Positions 7,884 to 16,288 of a DNA stretch of 64,000 nucleotides are shown here, one piece after another. The notes under the pieces were generated by a model. That model did not search any database and was not told where the DNA came from. It saw nothing but the letters and a program-made list of their open reading frames with translations. Each line of letters opens with the position of its first letter. The stretch's first letter is position 1. Source of the stretch: Streptomyces phaeolivaceus (GTDB taxonomy: Bacteria > Actinomycetota > Actinomycetes > Streptomycetales > Streptomycetaceae); NCBI RefSeq assembly GCF_009184865.1, contig NZ_CP045096.1, positions 6,944,001-7,008,000 of the forward strand, read 5' to 3'. The position numbers were made by a program, and so were the translations under genes.

Positions 7884-9224
7884 ATGAGCCTGCGATCCCG
7901 TATCGCCGCCCCCGACGAGGGAGGAGCCGGACGAGAGGACGGACACCTCGTGGCCGTCTACCGCGCCAAGCTCCTCGAAGAGATCGACCTGGCCGAGATG
8001 TCGGCCCTCACCGCCGCCGACCGCCGCGCCCGCCTGGAACGCGTACTCGGCCACATCATCAGCCGAGAGGGCCCGGTCCTCTCCTCCGCCGAGCGCTCCC
8101 AACTGATCCGCAGGGTCGTCGACGAGGCCCTCGGCCTGGGCGTCCTCGAACCCCTCCTCGCCGACGCGTCCGTCACCGAGATCATGGTCAACGGCCCGGA
8201 CGCGATCTTCGTGGAACGAGCCGGCCGAGTAGAACAACTCCCCCTCCGCTTCGCCTCGACCGACCAGCTCATGCAGACCATCGAACGCATCGTCTCCACG
8301 GTCAACCGCCGCGTGGACGAGTCGAACCCGATGGTCGACGCCCGCCTCCCCACCGGCGAACGCGTGAACGTGATCATCCCCCCGCTCGCCCTCACCGGCC
8401 CCACCCTCACGATCCGCCGCTTCCCCCGCGCGTACACCCTCCCCGAACTCATCGACCTGGGCTCCCTCGACGAGCAGATGCTGATGCTGCTCGCCGCCTT
8501 CGTCCGGGCCCGCTTCAACGTGATCGTCAGCGGCGGTACGGGCACCGGCAAGACAACCCTCCTCAACGCGCTCTCCGGCCTGATCCCACCCCGCGAACGC
8601 ATCATCACCATCGAGGACTCCGCGGAACTCCAGCTCCAGCAGGAACACGTCATCCGCCTGGAGTCGAGGCCCCCCAACATCGAGGGCAAGGGCCAGATCA
8701 CCATCCGCGACCTGGTCCGCAACTCCCTCCGCATGCGCCCCGACCGCATCATCGTCGGCGAGGTCCGCGGCGGCGAGACCCTCGACATGCTCCAGGCGAT
8801 GTCGACGGGCCACGACGGCTCCCTCGCCACGGTCCACGCCAACTCCGCCGAGGACGCCCTGATGCGGCTGCAGACCCTGGGCTCGATGTCCGAGGTCCTC
8901 ATCCCCTTCGAGGCGCTCAAGGACCAGATCAACTCGGCGGTGGACGTGGTCGTCCAGCTCACCCGCTTCGCGGACGGCTCCCGCAAGGTCACCGAGATCG
9001 CCCTGCTCGTCTCGCACGGCCGCGAACAGTTCCGTATCGCCACGGTATCCCGCTACGCCCCGGACCCGCTGGGCGCGGACCGGGTCGTCCACGGCCGTTT
9101 CGAACACCTGCCGATACCCCGCCCGATCGCGGAGAAGCTGTACGTGGCCAACGAGCCGCTGCCTCCCGCGTACGGCGTGGCCGAGGCCATCGACCCGCTC
9201 AACACCCGCCAGGCCATCGGTTAG
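7884..9224 (+). CDS. cpaF: CpaF/TadA pilus assembly ATPase
   Basis: Cytoplasmic hexameric secretion ATPase that powers Flp pilus assembly; 446 residues, normal length. An N-terminal helical domain (about 1-110) is followed by the CpaF-type motif EIMVNGPDAIFVERAG, Walker A GGTGTGKTT (about 217-225), an Asp box with TIEDSAELQL, Walker B-like RIIVGEVRGGE (about 287-297) and the His box around GHDGSLATVHANS. ATG preceded by GAGAGGAGCT. It begins a tight cpaF-tadB-tadC run. Confidence 0.96.
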   Translation: MSLRSRIAAPDEGGAGREDGHLVAVYRAKLLEEIDLAEMSALTAADRRARLERVLGHIISREGPVLSSAERSQLIRRVVDEALGLGVLEPLLADASVTEIMVNGPDAIFVERAGRVEQLPLRFASTDQLMQTIERIVSTVNRRVDESNPMVDARLPTGERVNVIIPPLALTGPTLTIRRFPRAYTLPELIDLGSLDEQMLMLLAAFVRARFNVIVSGGTGTGKTTLLNALSGLIPPRERIITIEDSAELQLQQEHVIRLESRPPNIEGKGQITIRDLVRNSLRMRPDRIIVGEVRGGETLDMLQAMSTGHDGSLATVHANSAEDALMRLQTLGSMSEVLIPFEALKDQINSAVDVVVQLTRFADGSRKVTEIALLVSHGREQFRIATVSRYAPDPLGADRVVHGRFEHLPIPRPIAEKLYVANEPLPPAYGVAEAIDPLNTRQAIG

Positions 9225-9242
9225 CCCCGAGGAGGTAGGACG

Positions 9243-10241
9243 ATGACAACCCTGTCGACCGTGTCGACCCAGGCGGCGCAGGCCTCCGTGGACCTGGACA
9301 ACACCACCCTGCTGGCCCTCGGCGCCACGATCCTCTGCGGCACCCTCGCCGTCGCGGGCGCGCACGCGTACGCCTCGGGCCGTGCCCAGCGCCAGGCCCT
9401 GGTCGACCGTCTCGCCGGCCACCAGGGCGGCCCGCTCCGCACGGCGGCGGGCCGCGTACGCCGCTTCACGGCCGTGGACCGCCGCCTGCGCCGCACCCGC
9501 CTCGGCCGCGCGATCCACCTCCGCCTGACCACGACGGGACTCGACCTGACGGCGGGCGAGTTCGCGACGTACGTCACCATGGCGGTCGTGGCGCTGTGGC
9601 TGATCGCGGCGACCACCCTGGCCCCGTTCTTCGGCCCGATCGCTGCGGCCGTGGGCGTCTGGGCGGCGGCCATCTTCCTCAACTGGCAGCGCCAGAAACG
9701 CATCGAGGCCTTCATCAACCAACTCCCCGACGTGGCCCGCCTCCTGGCCAACGCCACGGCGGCGGGCCTCGCGCTCCGTACGGCACTGGCGATGGCGGCG
9801 GAGGAACTGGAGGCCCCGGCGGGCGAGGAACTGGCCCGGGTCGCCGACCAGTTGGCGCTCGGCCGCTCGGTCGACGACGCCCTCGGCGAACTCGCGGAAC
9901 GCCTCCCGTCCCGCGAACTGATCGTCCTCGTCACCACCCTCGTACTGTCCAACAAGGCGGGCGGCTCGGTGGTCAGCTCCCTCCGCAACCTCACGCAGAC
10001 CCTGGAGGACCGGAAGGAGACCCGGCGCGAGGTCCGCACGATGCTCTCCGAGGTCAACGCGACGGCGTTCACCGTCCCCCTCCTCGGCCTCGGCTCCCTC
10101 CTCCTGATCAACTCCTCGAACGACGGCGCCCTGGCCCGGGTGACCGGCTCCCCGCTGGGCCAGGCCCTGGTCCTGATCTCGATCGGCCTGTACACGGTCG
10201 GCTTTTTCGTCATCCGCCGCCTCGGCAAGATCGAAGTATGA
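9243..10241 (+). CDS. tadB: TadB-like inner-membrane platform protein
   Basis: 332-residue type II secretion F-domain protein that forms the membrane platform on which CpaF acts. Hydrophobic segments lie near residues 20-40, 105-150, 275-300 and 305-325. The F domain between them contains the conserved FINQLPDVARLL and an Arg/Glu-rich cytoplasmic helix region with VVSSLRNLTQTLEDR. GAGGAGG ribosome site just upstream. Starts 18 bp after cpaF. Confidence 0.92.
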   Translation: MTTLSTVSTQAAQASVDLDNTTLLALGATILCGTLAVAGAHAYASGRAQRQALVDRLAGHQGGPLRTAAGRVRRFTAVDRRLRRTRLGRAIHLRLTTTGLDLTAGEFATYVTMAVVALWLIAATTLAPFFGPIAAAVGVWAAAIFLNWQRQKRIEAFINQLPDVARLLANATAAGLALRTALAMAAEELEAPAGEELARVADQLALGRSVDDALGELAERLPSRELIVLVTTLVLSNKAGGSVVSSLRNLTQTLEDRKETRREVRTMLSEVNATAFTVPLLGLGSLLLINSSNDGALARVTGSPLGQALVLISIGLYTVGFFVIRRLGKIEV

Positions 10242-10251
10242 GAAGGGGCCC

Positions 10252-11163
10252 GTGACCGACATGACGACATCGACGCTCCCCCTTCTCCTGGCCCTCCTGA
10301 CGGCCGTCTCCGTCGTGGGCGTCCTCATCGGCATCCGTATGATCCGCGCCGACGCGAAACTCCCCAGCGATTTGGCGCTCGCCCTGGAGGTGGGCGCCAC
10401 CCGCGTCTCGAAGACCGGCTCGGCGGTCGACCGCCTGGGTATGCGCTTCGCGCCGCTCGTCCTGCGTCTGATGGGCCCCCGCCGGGTCGAGGCGAAACGC
10501 CGCCGCATCGACATGGCGGGCAACCCCGGCGGCCTCACCCTCAACCGCTACGCCGCCCGCCGGGCCGTCTACGGCTTCTTCGGCGCGTTCATGGGCCTGG
10601 TCTTCCTCACCAGCGACCGCCCGCTCTTCGCCGCGTTCACCTTCGCCTTCGGTCTGCTCGCCGCCGACGCGGCGATCTGGCAGGCCGTCCGCGACCGCAA
10701 GGACGTCATCGACCGCACGCTGCCGGACTTCCTGGACGTCCTTGCCGTGGTCGTCTCGGCGGGCCTCGGCTTCCGCCAGGCCCTGGACCGGGTCGCCGAG
10801 AAGTACGAGGGTCCCTGGGCGGACGAACTCCGTATCACCCTCCGCCAGATGGACATGGGCGTGAGCCGCCGCCAGGCCTTCGACGAACTCCGCAGACGCA
10901 ACACGTCCGAACAGGTGGCCCAGTTCGTCTCGGCGCTCCAACAGGGCGAGGAACTGGGTTCCCCCATCGCGGAGACCCTGATCCAACTCGCCGCAGACAT
11001 GCGCCGCACCGACGCCCAGAACGCCCGCCGCCGAGCCGCCCGTACGATCCCCAAGGCGACCCTGGTCACCCTGATCTTCATGCTCCCCGCCACGATGATC
11101 CTCATCGCGACAGGCATGTTCCTGGGCTCAGGCACCAACTTCGGCGACATCCTGGGCCGCTGA
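10252..11163 (+). CDS. tadC: TadC-like membrane platform protein
   Basis: 303 residues, second F-domain platform protein. N-terminal transmembrane helix (about 8-28), paired helices near 105-145 and a C-terminal helix (about 270-292). The F domain includes LPDFLDVLAVVVSAGLGF and the ISALQQGEELGSPI-type motif (VSALQQGEELGSPI). GTG at 10252 follows GAGAAGGGGC; an in-frame ATG three codons later is an alternative. The TGA overlaps the kinase ATG (TGATG, 11161-11165), tying the kinase to pilus expression. Confidence 0.92.
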   Translation: MTDMTTSTLPLLLALLTAVSVVGVLIGIRMIRADAKLPSDLALALEVGATRVSKTGSAVDRLGMRFAPLVLRLMGPRRVEAKRRRIDMAGNPGGLTLNRYAARRAVYGFFGAFMGLVFLTSDRPLFAAFTFAFGLLAADAAIWQAVRDRKDVIDRTLPDFLDVLAVVVSAGLGFRQALDRVAEKYEGPWADELRITLRQMDMGVSRRQAFDELRRRNTSEQVAQFVSALQQGEELGSPIAETLIQLAADMRRTDAQNARRRAARTIPKATLVTLIFMLPATMILIATGMFLGSGTNFGDILGR

Positions 11164-12566
11164 TGAAACCCCGACGACCCCGCCACACCCCACCCCGGGC
11201 AATGGTGCCACCGAGCCGCTTCCCCACCCCCGACACAAGCACCCACCCCCACCACCCGACCCCCACGACCGGCTACCTCCAGGACGACGCCACACCCCCC
11301 GCCACCCTCCGCCTCCAGCTCAACGCCCTCCAGTCCCTGGCCCGCCAGACCTTCGCCGTCCGCCTGGTCGCCCTCACCATCGGCACCCCCTTCGCGATGG
11401 CCAACACCACGGACGGCCCCCAGAGCCACGCCGTACTGATCGCCGCGGTCCTCGGCATCACCGTCTCGTACGCCATGCTCAGGGACTGGCCCCGCTTCGC
11501 CCCCCGCCTCCTCACCCACCCCACCCTCATGGCCCTGGACCTCCTCTTCGGCGCGGTCCTCCTCCTCACCGCCACCCCCGCCTCCCCCCTCGCCTACGCC
11601 ACGGTCTGCACCCCCCTCCTCTCCGGCCTCCTCTACGGCTGGCGCGGCGCCGGCGTCCTCACCGGCCTCCAACTGGCCGTCCTGCTCACCGTCCACCGCG
11701 CCTGGGAACACCGCCCCGGCGCAGGCGCCGGCACCCTCCTCGTCGCCGGCTTCTGCGTCGCCGCCGGCATCATCGGCGTAACCCTCCGCAACCTGATGTT
11801 CCGCTTCGGCACGGCCACCCAGGCCCTCTCCGAAGCCACGTCCCGCCTAGCCGTCGCGGAGGCCGTGGAGTCGGAACGCGCCCGCCTCGCCCGCGAACTC
11901 CACGACTCGGTGGCCAAGACCCTCCACGGCCTCGCCCTCGCCGCGGACGCCCTGGCGACGACGGCGGACCACCCCACCCCCGACCCCACCCACCTCAAAC
12001 AACAGGCCACCCTCGTGGCCTCCGCCGCCCGCCGAGCCGCCGCGGAATCCCGAGACCTGCTCACGGACCTACGCCGCCACACAGACCTCACCACACCGAC
12101 ACCCCCCACGGACCTGAAGTCCGAACTCGCCACCCGCGCAACGGACTTCGCATCGCGCACCACCCTCCCCACCCACTTCACCCACACCGGCGCGGACCCC
12201 CCACCCCTCCCGCCCGACACGACCCACCACCTCCTGGCCATCACATCGGAGGCCCTGGAGAACATCCACCGCCACGCACAGGCGACCAAGGCGGAGGTGT
12301 CCCTGAGCATCACCCCGGACACCCTCCACCTCACGATCAAGGACGACGGCGTGGGCCTCCCGCCCACCCTCACCCTCGAATCCCTCGAAGAAGCGCAACG
12401 ATCCGGCCACTTCGGCCTCCTGGGCATGAGGGAACGCGCGGCCCGCACAGGAGCCCGCCTGCACCTGACGGCACCCCCCAAAGGCACGCAGGTAACCCTG
12501 ACCCTCCCCCTCCCCCTCCCACACTCCCTCCCCGAATCCCCCCGACAGGAGGCCGCACATGCCTGA
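11163..12566 (+). CDS. NarL-family sensor histidine kinase of the Tad locus
   Basis: 467-residue membrane kinase. About five to six hydrophobic helices span residues 55-215 with almost no extracytoplasmic loop, so it may sense membrane state. The HisKA_3 dimerisation motif has the phospho-acceptor His247 in ARELHDSVAKTLHG, and a HATPase_c domain follows, with ENIHRHA (N box), DDGVGLP and GHFGLLGMRER motifs. Overlaps tadC upstream and the response regulator downstream by 8 bp. Likely controls pilin or neighbouring genes through the partner regulator. Confidence 0.9.
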   Translation: MKPRRPRHTPPRAMVPPSRFPTPDTSTHPHHPTPTTGYLQDDATPPATLRLQLNALQSLARQTFAVRLVALTIGTPFAMANTTDGPQSHAVLIAAVLGITVSYAMLRDWPRFAPRLLTHPTLMALDLLFGAVLLLTATPASPLAYATVCTPLLSGLLYGWRGAGVLTGLQLAVLLTVHRAWEHRPGAGAGTLLVAGFCVAAGIIGVTLRNLMFRFGTATQALSEATSRLAVAEAVESERARLARELHDSVAKTLHGLALAADALATTADHPTPDPTHLKQQATLVASAARRAAAESRDLLTDLRRHTDLTTPTPPTDLKSELATRATDFASRTTLPTHFTHTGADPPPLPPDTTHHLLAITSEALENIHRHAQATKAEVSLSITPDTLHLTIKDDGVGLPPTLTLESLEEAQRSGHFGLLGMRERAARTGARLHLTAPPKGTQVTLTLPLPLPHSLPESPRQEAAHA

Positions 12567-13308
12567 CCGGCCCCTTCGCGTACTCGTCGCGGACGACAAC
12601 CCGGTGGTCCGCGCCGGCCTCACCGCCCTCCTGGACACCCACCCCGACATCACGGTGGTCGCCCAGGCCACCAACGGTGAGGAGGCGGTGGACAGGGCCC
12701 GCCGCCACCGCCCGGACGTCGCCCTCCTGGACGTCCGCATGCCCGGCACGGACGGCCTCACCGCCCTCCCCGAACTGGCCGCGCTCTGCCCCGTGATGAT
12801 GCTGACCTACAGCACGGAACCCGAGGTCGTGACGGAGGCGTTGCGCCGGGGCGCGACCGGCTACCTGGTCCACGGCGAGTTCACGGCCCCCGAACTGATC
12901 GAGGCGGTGAGGAACCTGAGGAAGGGCCACGGGCCCATCTCCCCGACTGTCTCGACTTCACTCGGCGTTTCCTACGAACCTTCACACGAAAGTCACGACC
13001 GTACTTCGCAGCTGCAACCATCTATGGCACAGTCGTCAAAGACCCGCCCCAGCTATGTGCCACGACTGCGCCGCCGCATCCTCAACCACGCCAACCGACC
13101 GTCCTTCGGCCTGAGTTCAAGGGAGGTGGAGGTGATGGACCTCATCGCGTCCGGCATGAACAACCGCCAGATCGCCGCCACCTGCTTCATCAGCGAGAAG
13201 ACCGTCAAGAACCACATCAACCACATCTTCGCGAAACTGCACACCTCGACCCGCAGCGAAGCCATCGCCCACTGGCTGGGCACGACCCCCGAGGGGTGGC
13301 CCCGATGA
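12559..13308 (+). CDS. NarL/LuxR-type response regulator with atypical receiver
   Basis: 249 residues. Receiver domain 1-125 with acidic pair Asp12/Asp13, phosphorylation site Asp58 in ALLDVRMPG and the Thr in MLTYS. The conserved Lys after beta-5 (normally GYLLK) is replaced by His105 (GYLVHG). A long Ser/Thr-rich linker (about 130-180) leads to a LuxR helix-turn-helix (185-245) with SSREVEVMDLIASGMNNRQIA and ISEKTVKNHINHIFAKL. Downstream partner of the overlapping kinase. The missing Lys may alter phosphorylation signalling. Confidence 0.9.
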   Translation: MPDRPLRVLVADDNPVVRAGLTALLDTHPDITVVAQATNGEEAVDRARRHRPDVALLDVRMPGTDGLTALPELAALCPVMMLTYSTEPEVVTEALRRGATGYLVHGEFTAPELIEAVRNLRKGHGPISPTVSTSLGVSYEPSHESHDRTSQLQPSMAQSSKTRPSYVPRLRRRILNHANRPSFGLSSREVEVMDLIASGMNNRQIAATCFISEKTVKNHINHIFAKLHTSTRSEAIAHWLGTTPEGWPR

Positions 13309-13348
13309 CCCACCCCCCAACCGGAAGTTGGGCCCCCGGACCCACCCC

Positions 13349-13372
13349 CCGTACGTGCCGACTCACGTACGG
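13349..13372 (+). promoter_or_regulatory. Inverted repeat upstream of the flp pilin gene
   Basis: CCGTACGTG - 6 bases - CACGTACGG, a perfect 9-bp inverted repeat in the 105-bp gap between the response-regulator gene and flp. It could be an operator for that regulator, or a stem-loop that sets a transcript end and raises pilin mRNA relative to the machinery genes. No U-tract follows. Confidence 0.5.
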
Positions 13373-13413
13373 TGATCCGGTTGGTGTCGGCATCGCGCGG
13401 GAAGGCAACCGCC

Positions 13414-13620
13414 ATGAAGGTGAAGCACCGTTTCAAGACCTGGAGGACCACGGTCGTCTCCCGCATGCGGGGGAAGGACCGGGACGCGGGCGCGGGGTTC
13501 GTGGAGTACGCGGGCATCATGATCATCGTCGCGGGCATCTTCGTGATGATCGACGGGCTGGGGTTGGACGGGTTGATCTCCCAAGCCATCCTCAACGCGG
13601 TGAAGAGCGTCATCGGCTGA
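13414..13620 (+). CDS. flp: Flp-family major pilin prepeptide
   Basis: 68 residues. A basic leader of 26 residues ends in DAGAGFVEY. Cleavage at Gly26-Ala27 would put Glu31 at +5 and Tyr at +6, the Flp rule, and a hydrophobic pilin helix follows (IMIIVAGIFVMI). The structural pilin is assembled by CpaF/TadB/TadC. GGAAGG ribosome site 6-8 bases before the ATG. No prepilin peptidase (TadV/CpaA) lies in the window, so it must be encoded elsewhere. Confidence 0.92.
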   Translation: MKVKHRFKTWRTTVVSRMRGKDRDAGAGFVEYAGIMIIVAGIFVMIDGLGLDGLISQAILNAVKSVIG

Positions 13621-14234
13621 TCCGTGAGCGACTGGCCGACGACCGAGGCTCGACCCTCCCCCTCCACATCTGGCTGACAGCGATCCTGCTTTTCACGGCA
13701 TTGGCCTTCTTCGTGTTCGCTCAGGCCGCATCCGCCCGCAACGGTGCCCAGTCCGCGGCGGACGCAGCGGCGTTGGCGGCGGCTCAGAAAGCACGGGACG
13801 ACCTGCTGTTGGACCTCGGGGACGCCATCGAGGCAGGCAACGGCGACTGGTTGGACTGGCTCGATCTGCCGCCAGGAGGAATTCCTGTGGAGGGGGCCGA
13901 CGCTGCGGCCGCGGAACTGGCGGCCCAGAACAACTCGACCGTCCAGGGCGGTGCTCAGCTCACCGAGGTGAACGGAGCCCCGGGCTTCCAGGTCGACGTG
14001 GTGACGGACTACACCGTCGGCGATTCGATCATCCCCGGCACCGAGGACATGACGGCCACGGCTCAGGCAGTTGCCATCATCCAGCCGCGCTGCGACTTCG
14101 ACGTCAACACCAACCCCATGGATCCCGTCACCCTGGACTGCGACGGCGTGCCCGTGGACATCGACCCCGGAAATTTCAATCCGGCCGACCTTCCCGACGC
14201 GTCCGTGATGTTCTCTGTGTATCTGGCCGAGTGA
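13617..14234 (+). CDS. TadG-like putative pilus protein, apparent CTG start
   Basis: About 205 residues. The N-terminus reads LIRERLADDRGSTLPLHIWL, a TadE/G-type signature, then one transmembrane helix (about 16-36) and ARNGAQSAADAAALAAAQ, typical of TadG/DUF4244-neighbour proteins, then an extracytoplasmic domain with a Cys pair. No ATG, GTG or TTG occurs in frame between the flp stop and the middle of the helix. The CTG at 13617-13619 overlaps the flp TGA as CTGA, exactly where ATGA or GTGA would be expected, so I infer a CTG start by coupling. A sequencing error or a downstream TTG are alternatives. Confidence 0.72.
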   Translation: MIRERLADDRGSTLPLHIWLTAILLFTALAFFVFAQAASARNGAQSAADAAALAAAQKARDDLLLDLGDAIEAGNGDWLDWLDLPPGGIPVEGADAAAAELAAQNNSTVQGGAQLTEVNGAPGFQVDVVTDYTVGDSIIPGTEDMTATAQAVAIIQPRCDFDVNTNPMDPVTLDCDGVPVDIDPGNFNPADLPDASVMFSVYLAE

Positions 14235-14249
14235 GAGGAAGCCGTACCG

Positions 14250-14843
14250 ATGAACCTTCGGCACACCATGAAGGGCCGCAGGACAGCGGTGGCGATCGCG
14301 ACCGGTCTGGTCCTCACGGTGGCCGGTTGCGGCGGGGGAGGAAGCGACGACAAGGCGTCCGACAACGGCTCAACGTCGTCCCCGTCCACCAAGGGAGACG
14401 GCAACGCGGACGAGCAGGAGTCGCAAACGCCCACCACCGCCTCGGTCTTGGCGGAGGTGAAGGGGGAGAACGGGGTCACACTCACGGTGACGTCCGCCCA
14501 GCGGGACGCGGGAGGCTTCGTCACCGTCGAGGGAACCGTCGTCAACAACACCGGCGAGGCCTGGGTGCCGGCGAATTGGCTGGGCGATGAGAGGGAACTG
14601 GCCAAGAACGGGGCGTCAATCGCCGGTGCCAACCTCGTCGACCAGGCGGGCAAGAAGAAGTACCTCGTTCTGCGGGATACCTCGGGCCGATGCCTCTGCA
14701 CACAGTTCACCGGCGGCGTCGACGAGGGCGCAACGGCCCAATGGTTCGCCCAATTCCCCGCCCCCCCCGATTCCACCACCTCCGTGGACTTCCAGGTCGG
14801 CTCCATGCCCCCCGCCACGATCGAACTCTCCGAGGACGAGTGA
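14250..14843 (+). CDS. Putative lipoprotein of the Tad locus
   Basis: 197 residues. N-terminal signal with lipobox TVAGC (Cys27), then a Gly/Asp/Ser-rich linker (to about 60) and a beta-rich domain of DUF4352-like character (GVTLTVTSAQRDAGGFVTVEGTVVNN spans the start of the fold). A CLCTQF pair may form a disulphide. Anchored outside the membrane; probably a pilus accessory. Ends in a GTGA overlap with the next gene. Confidence 0.8.
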   Translation: MNLRHTMKGRRTAVAIATGLVLTVAGCGGGGSDDKASDNGSTSSPSTKGDGNADEQESQTPTTASVLAEVKGENGVTLTVTSAQRDAGGFVTVEGTVVNNTGEAWVPANWLGDERELAKNGASIAGANLVDQAGKKKYLVLRDTSGRCLCTQFTGGVDEGATAQWFAQFPAPPDSTTSVDFQVGSMPPATIELSEDE

Positions 14844-15502
14844 CCATGGCTGCCCTGACCTCACGAGCCGTCACGAAGGGCGGGGCCACGCTGGGCGTGG
14901 CCATGGCCGTACTGGCCACCCTCACCCTCGTCACCCCGCCCGCCCTCGCCGCGGACGACCCGAGCGAACCCCCGGGCACCGTCACCACCTCCCCACCCCC
15001 GGAGGTCGACGCCAACAGCCCCGGCCTGAAGCTCGCCCAGGGAGCCACGCTCGCCCCCGCCAAGGTCCTGGACATCAAGTCGGTCGTGGAGGACCTCGGC
15101 GGCGAGGAACGCCGCGAGGACACCAACGAGAACGTGACGTTCGCCCTCCAGGCGGAGGTCCTCTTCCCGAAGAACAGCTCGAAACTCAACCCCCAGGCCC
15201 GCTCCCGCATCCAGACCATCGCGGAGGAGATCAAGAAGCAGAGCGCGGGCACGGTCCGCGTCTTCGGCTTCACGGACAACCTCGGCTCCTACGCCCACGG
15301 CCTGACCCTCTCCAAGCAGCGCGCGGAGGCCGTCCACGACCTCCTCGCCGGCGACCTGGGCGGCAACGTCACCTTCGAGGTCCGCGGCTACAGCGAGGAC
15401 TACCCGATCGCCGACAACTCCACGGAAGAGGGCCGCAAGAAGAACCGCCGAGTCGAGGTCTCCTTCCCCAGGACGGGCTCGGCGGGGGAAGGCACGACCT
15501 GA
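14840..15502 (+). CDS. Secreted OmpA-family peptidoglycan-associating protein
   Basis: 220 residues if the GTG that overlaps the lipoprotein stop is used; an ATG two codons later (14846) is equally possible. Signal peptide ends ALAADDP (near residue 37). Residues 115-215 form an OmpA-like domain: FALQAEVLFPKNSSKL, VFGFTDNLGS, LSKQRAEAVHDLL and the diagnostic GRKKNRRVEV. Such domains bind diaminopimelate peptidoglycan, so it may anchor the pilus system to the wall. Last gene of the locus; converges with the GntR gene 14 bp away. Confidence 0.85.
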   Translation: MTMAALTSRAVTKGGATLGVAMAVLATLTLVTPPALAADDPSEPPGTVTTSPPPEVDANSPGLKLAQGATLAPAKVLDIKSVVEDLGGEERREDTNENVTFALQAEVLFPKNSSKLNPQARSRIQTIAEEIKKQSAGTVRVFGFTDNLGSYAHGLTLSKQRAEAVHDLLAGDLGGNVTFEVRGYSEDYPIADNSTEEGRKKNRRVEVSFPRTGSAGEGTT

Positions 15503-15516
15503 CAGGGCCCGGTCGA

Positions 15517-15810
15517 TCAGCCGTCCATCCCGGCGTCGGCGCCCGGTTCGGGCTCCTGCGGGTACGCGACGAAGGTGCCCTTGGCGGGGAGCGTGACGAC
15601 GAGGTCGCGTTCGCGTAGTTCGCGGATGGCGCGGCGGGCGGTCAGATAGGCGACGCCGTACTCGGCGCCGAGATCGCGTTCACCGGGGAGCCGAGCTCCA
15701 GGACGCAGCGCACCCGATGCGATCTGCGCTGCGATGTGGTCGGCCACCTGCATATATACGTAGGCGATCTTGGTTGGGTCGATCGGTGAGTCTCCCGGGT
15801 CTGCTGCCAT
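15517..15810 (-). CDS. Short GntR-family transcription regulator
   Basis: 97 residues, only the winged helix-turn-helix: YMQVADHIAAQIASGALRPG, the recognition region LPGERDLGAEYGVAYLTARR and the wing LPAKGTFVAYP. There is no effector domain; the acidic tail EPEPGADAGMDG replaces it. I take the ATG at 15810 (MAADPGDSP), with GGTGG upstream. Divergent from two small genes. The shared spacer has paired inverted repeats, so it probably represses itself and them. Confidence 0.88.
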   Translation of the reverse strand: MAADPGDSPIDPTKIAYVYMQVADHIAAQIASGALRPGARLPGERDLGAEYGVAYLTARRAIRELRERDLVVTLPAKGTFVAYPQEPEPGADAGMDG

Positions 15811-15850
15811 GGCCACCACCGTAAAACAGCCCTGAGCTGCACTGATGGGC

Positions 15851-15892
15851 GCATAGCTACATACTGCTATGCACTGACATGCGTAGCAATGT
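15851..15892. promoter_or_regulatory. Putative GntR operator region
   Basis: GCATAGC (15851) and GCTATGC (15866) form a 7-bp inverted repeat with an 8-base spacer, followed by ACAT-8-ATGT (15877-15892). The segment is AT-rich relative to its surroundings and lies between the divergent GntR gene and the 15968 gene, where an autoregulatory operator is expected. Confidence 0.5.
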
Positions 15893-15967
15893 AGGCTGAT
15901 CGCGTCAAAGACCCCGGCGACGAGGCAACGTCCCGGGGCATGGCCAACGCCGCTAAGGAGCGTCAGC

Positions 15968-16288
15968 GTGCTGAACCTTACCGTCCGTGCCCTCGCGTGG
16001 GTGCTGAGCATCCTCCTGTCGACCCCACCCGGCCGTCACCGCGCGGTCACCCCGAGCGCACTCCATCGCCTACCTCCCACGGCCCCTGTGGCACTCGCCT
16101 TCACCGGCCTGCCCAACCCGATCGACCTGATCGACGGCAGCGCGTCCCCCCTCGTCCGCCCCTACCTCCTCACCCCGGACGAGCGACGCCGCCAACGCGA
16201 ACGCCGTCGTGCCCTCTACCTGGCCACGCTCGGCATCGACACCGACCCGGACCACATCCACGGCATCCGAGTAGGGGCGGCCCGATGA
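15968..16288 (+). CDS. Hypothetical small protein
   Basis: 106 residues, not recognised. A hydrophobic N-terminal stretch (about 2-17, ALAWVLSILLS) could be a weak membrane or signal segment; the C-terminal half is strongly charged (DERRRQRERRRALYLATLG). GTG start with AAGGAG 7 bases upstream. Overlaps the next gene by ATGA at 16285. Cotranscribed pair divergent from the GntR gene. Confidence 0.7.
   Translation: MLNLTVRALAWVLSILLSTPPGRHRAVTPSALHRLPPTAPVALAFTGLPNPIDLIDGSASPLVRPYLLTPDERRRQRERRRALYLATLGIDTDPDHIHGIRVGAAR

Noticed and set aside
13296..13616. ATG at 13296 as the start of the TadG-like protein
   Set aside because: It would overlap the response-regulator end and all of flp in another frame; the conserved N-terminus begins at the flp stop.
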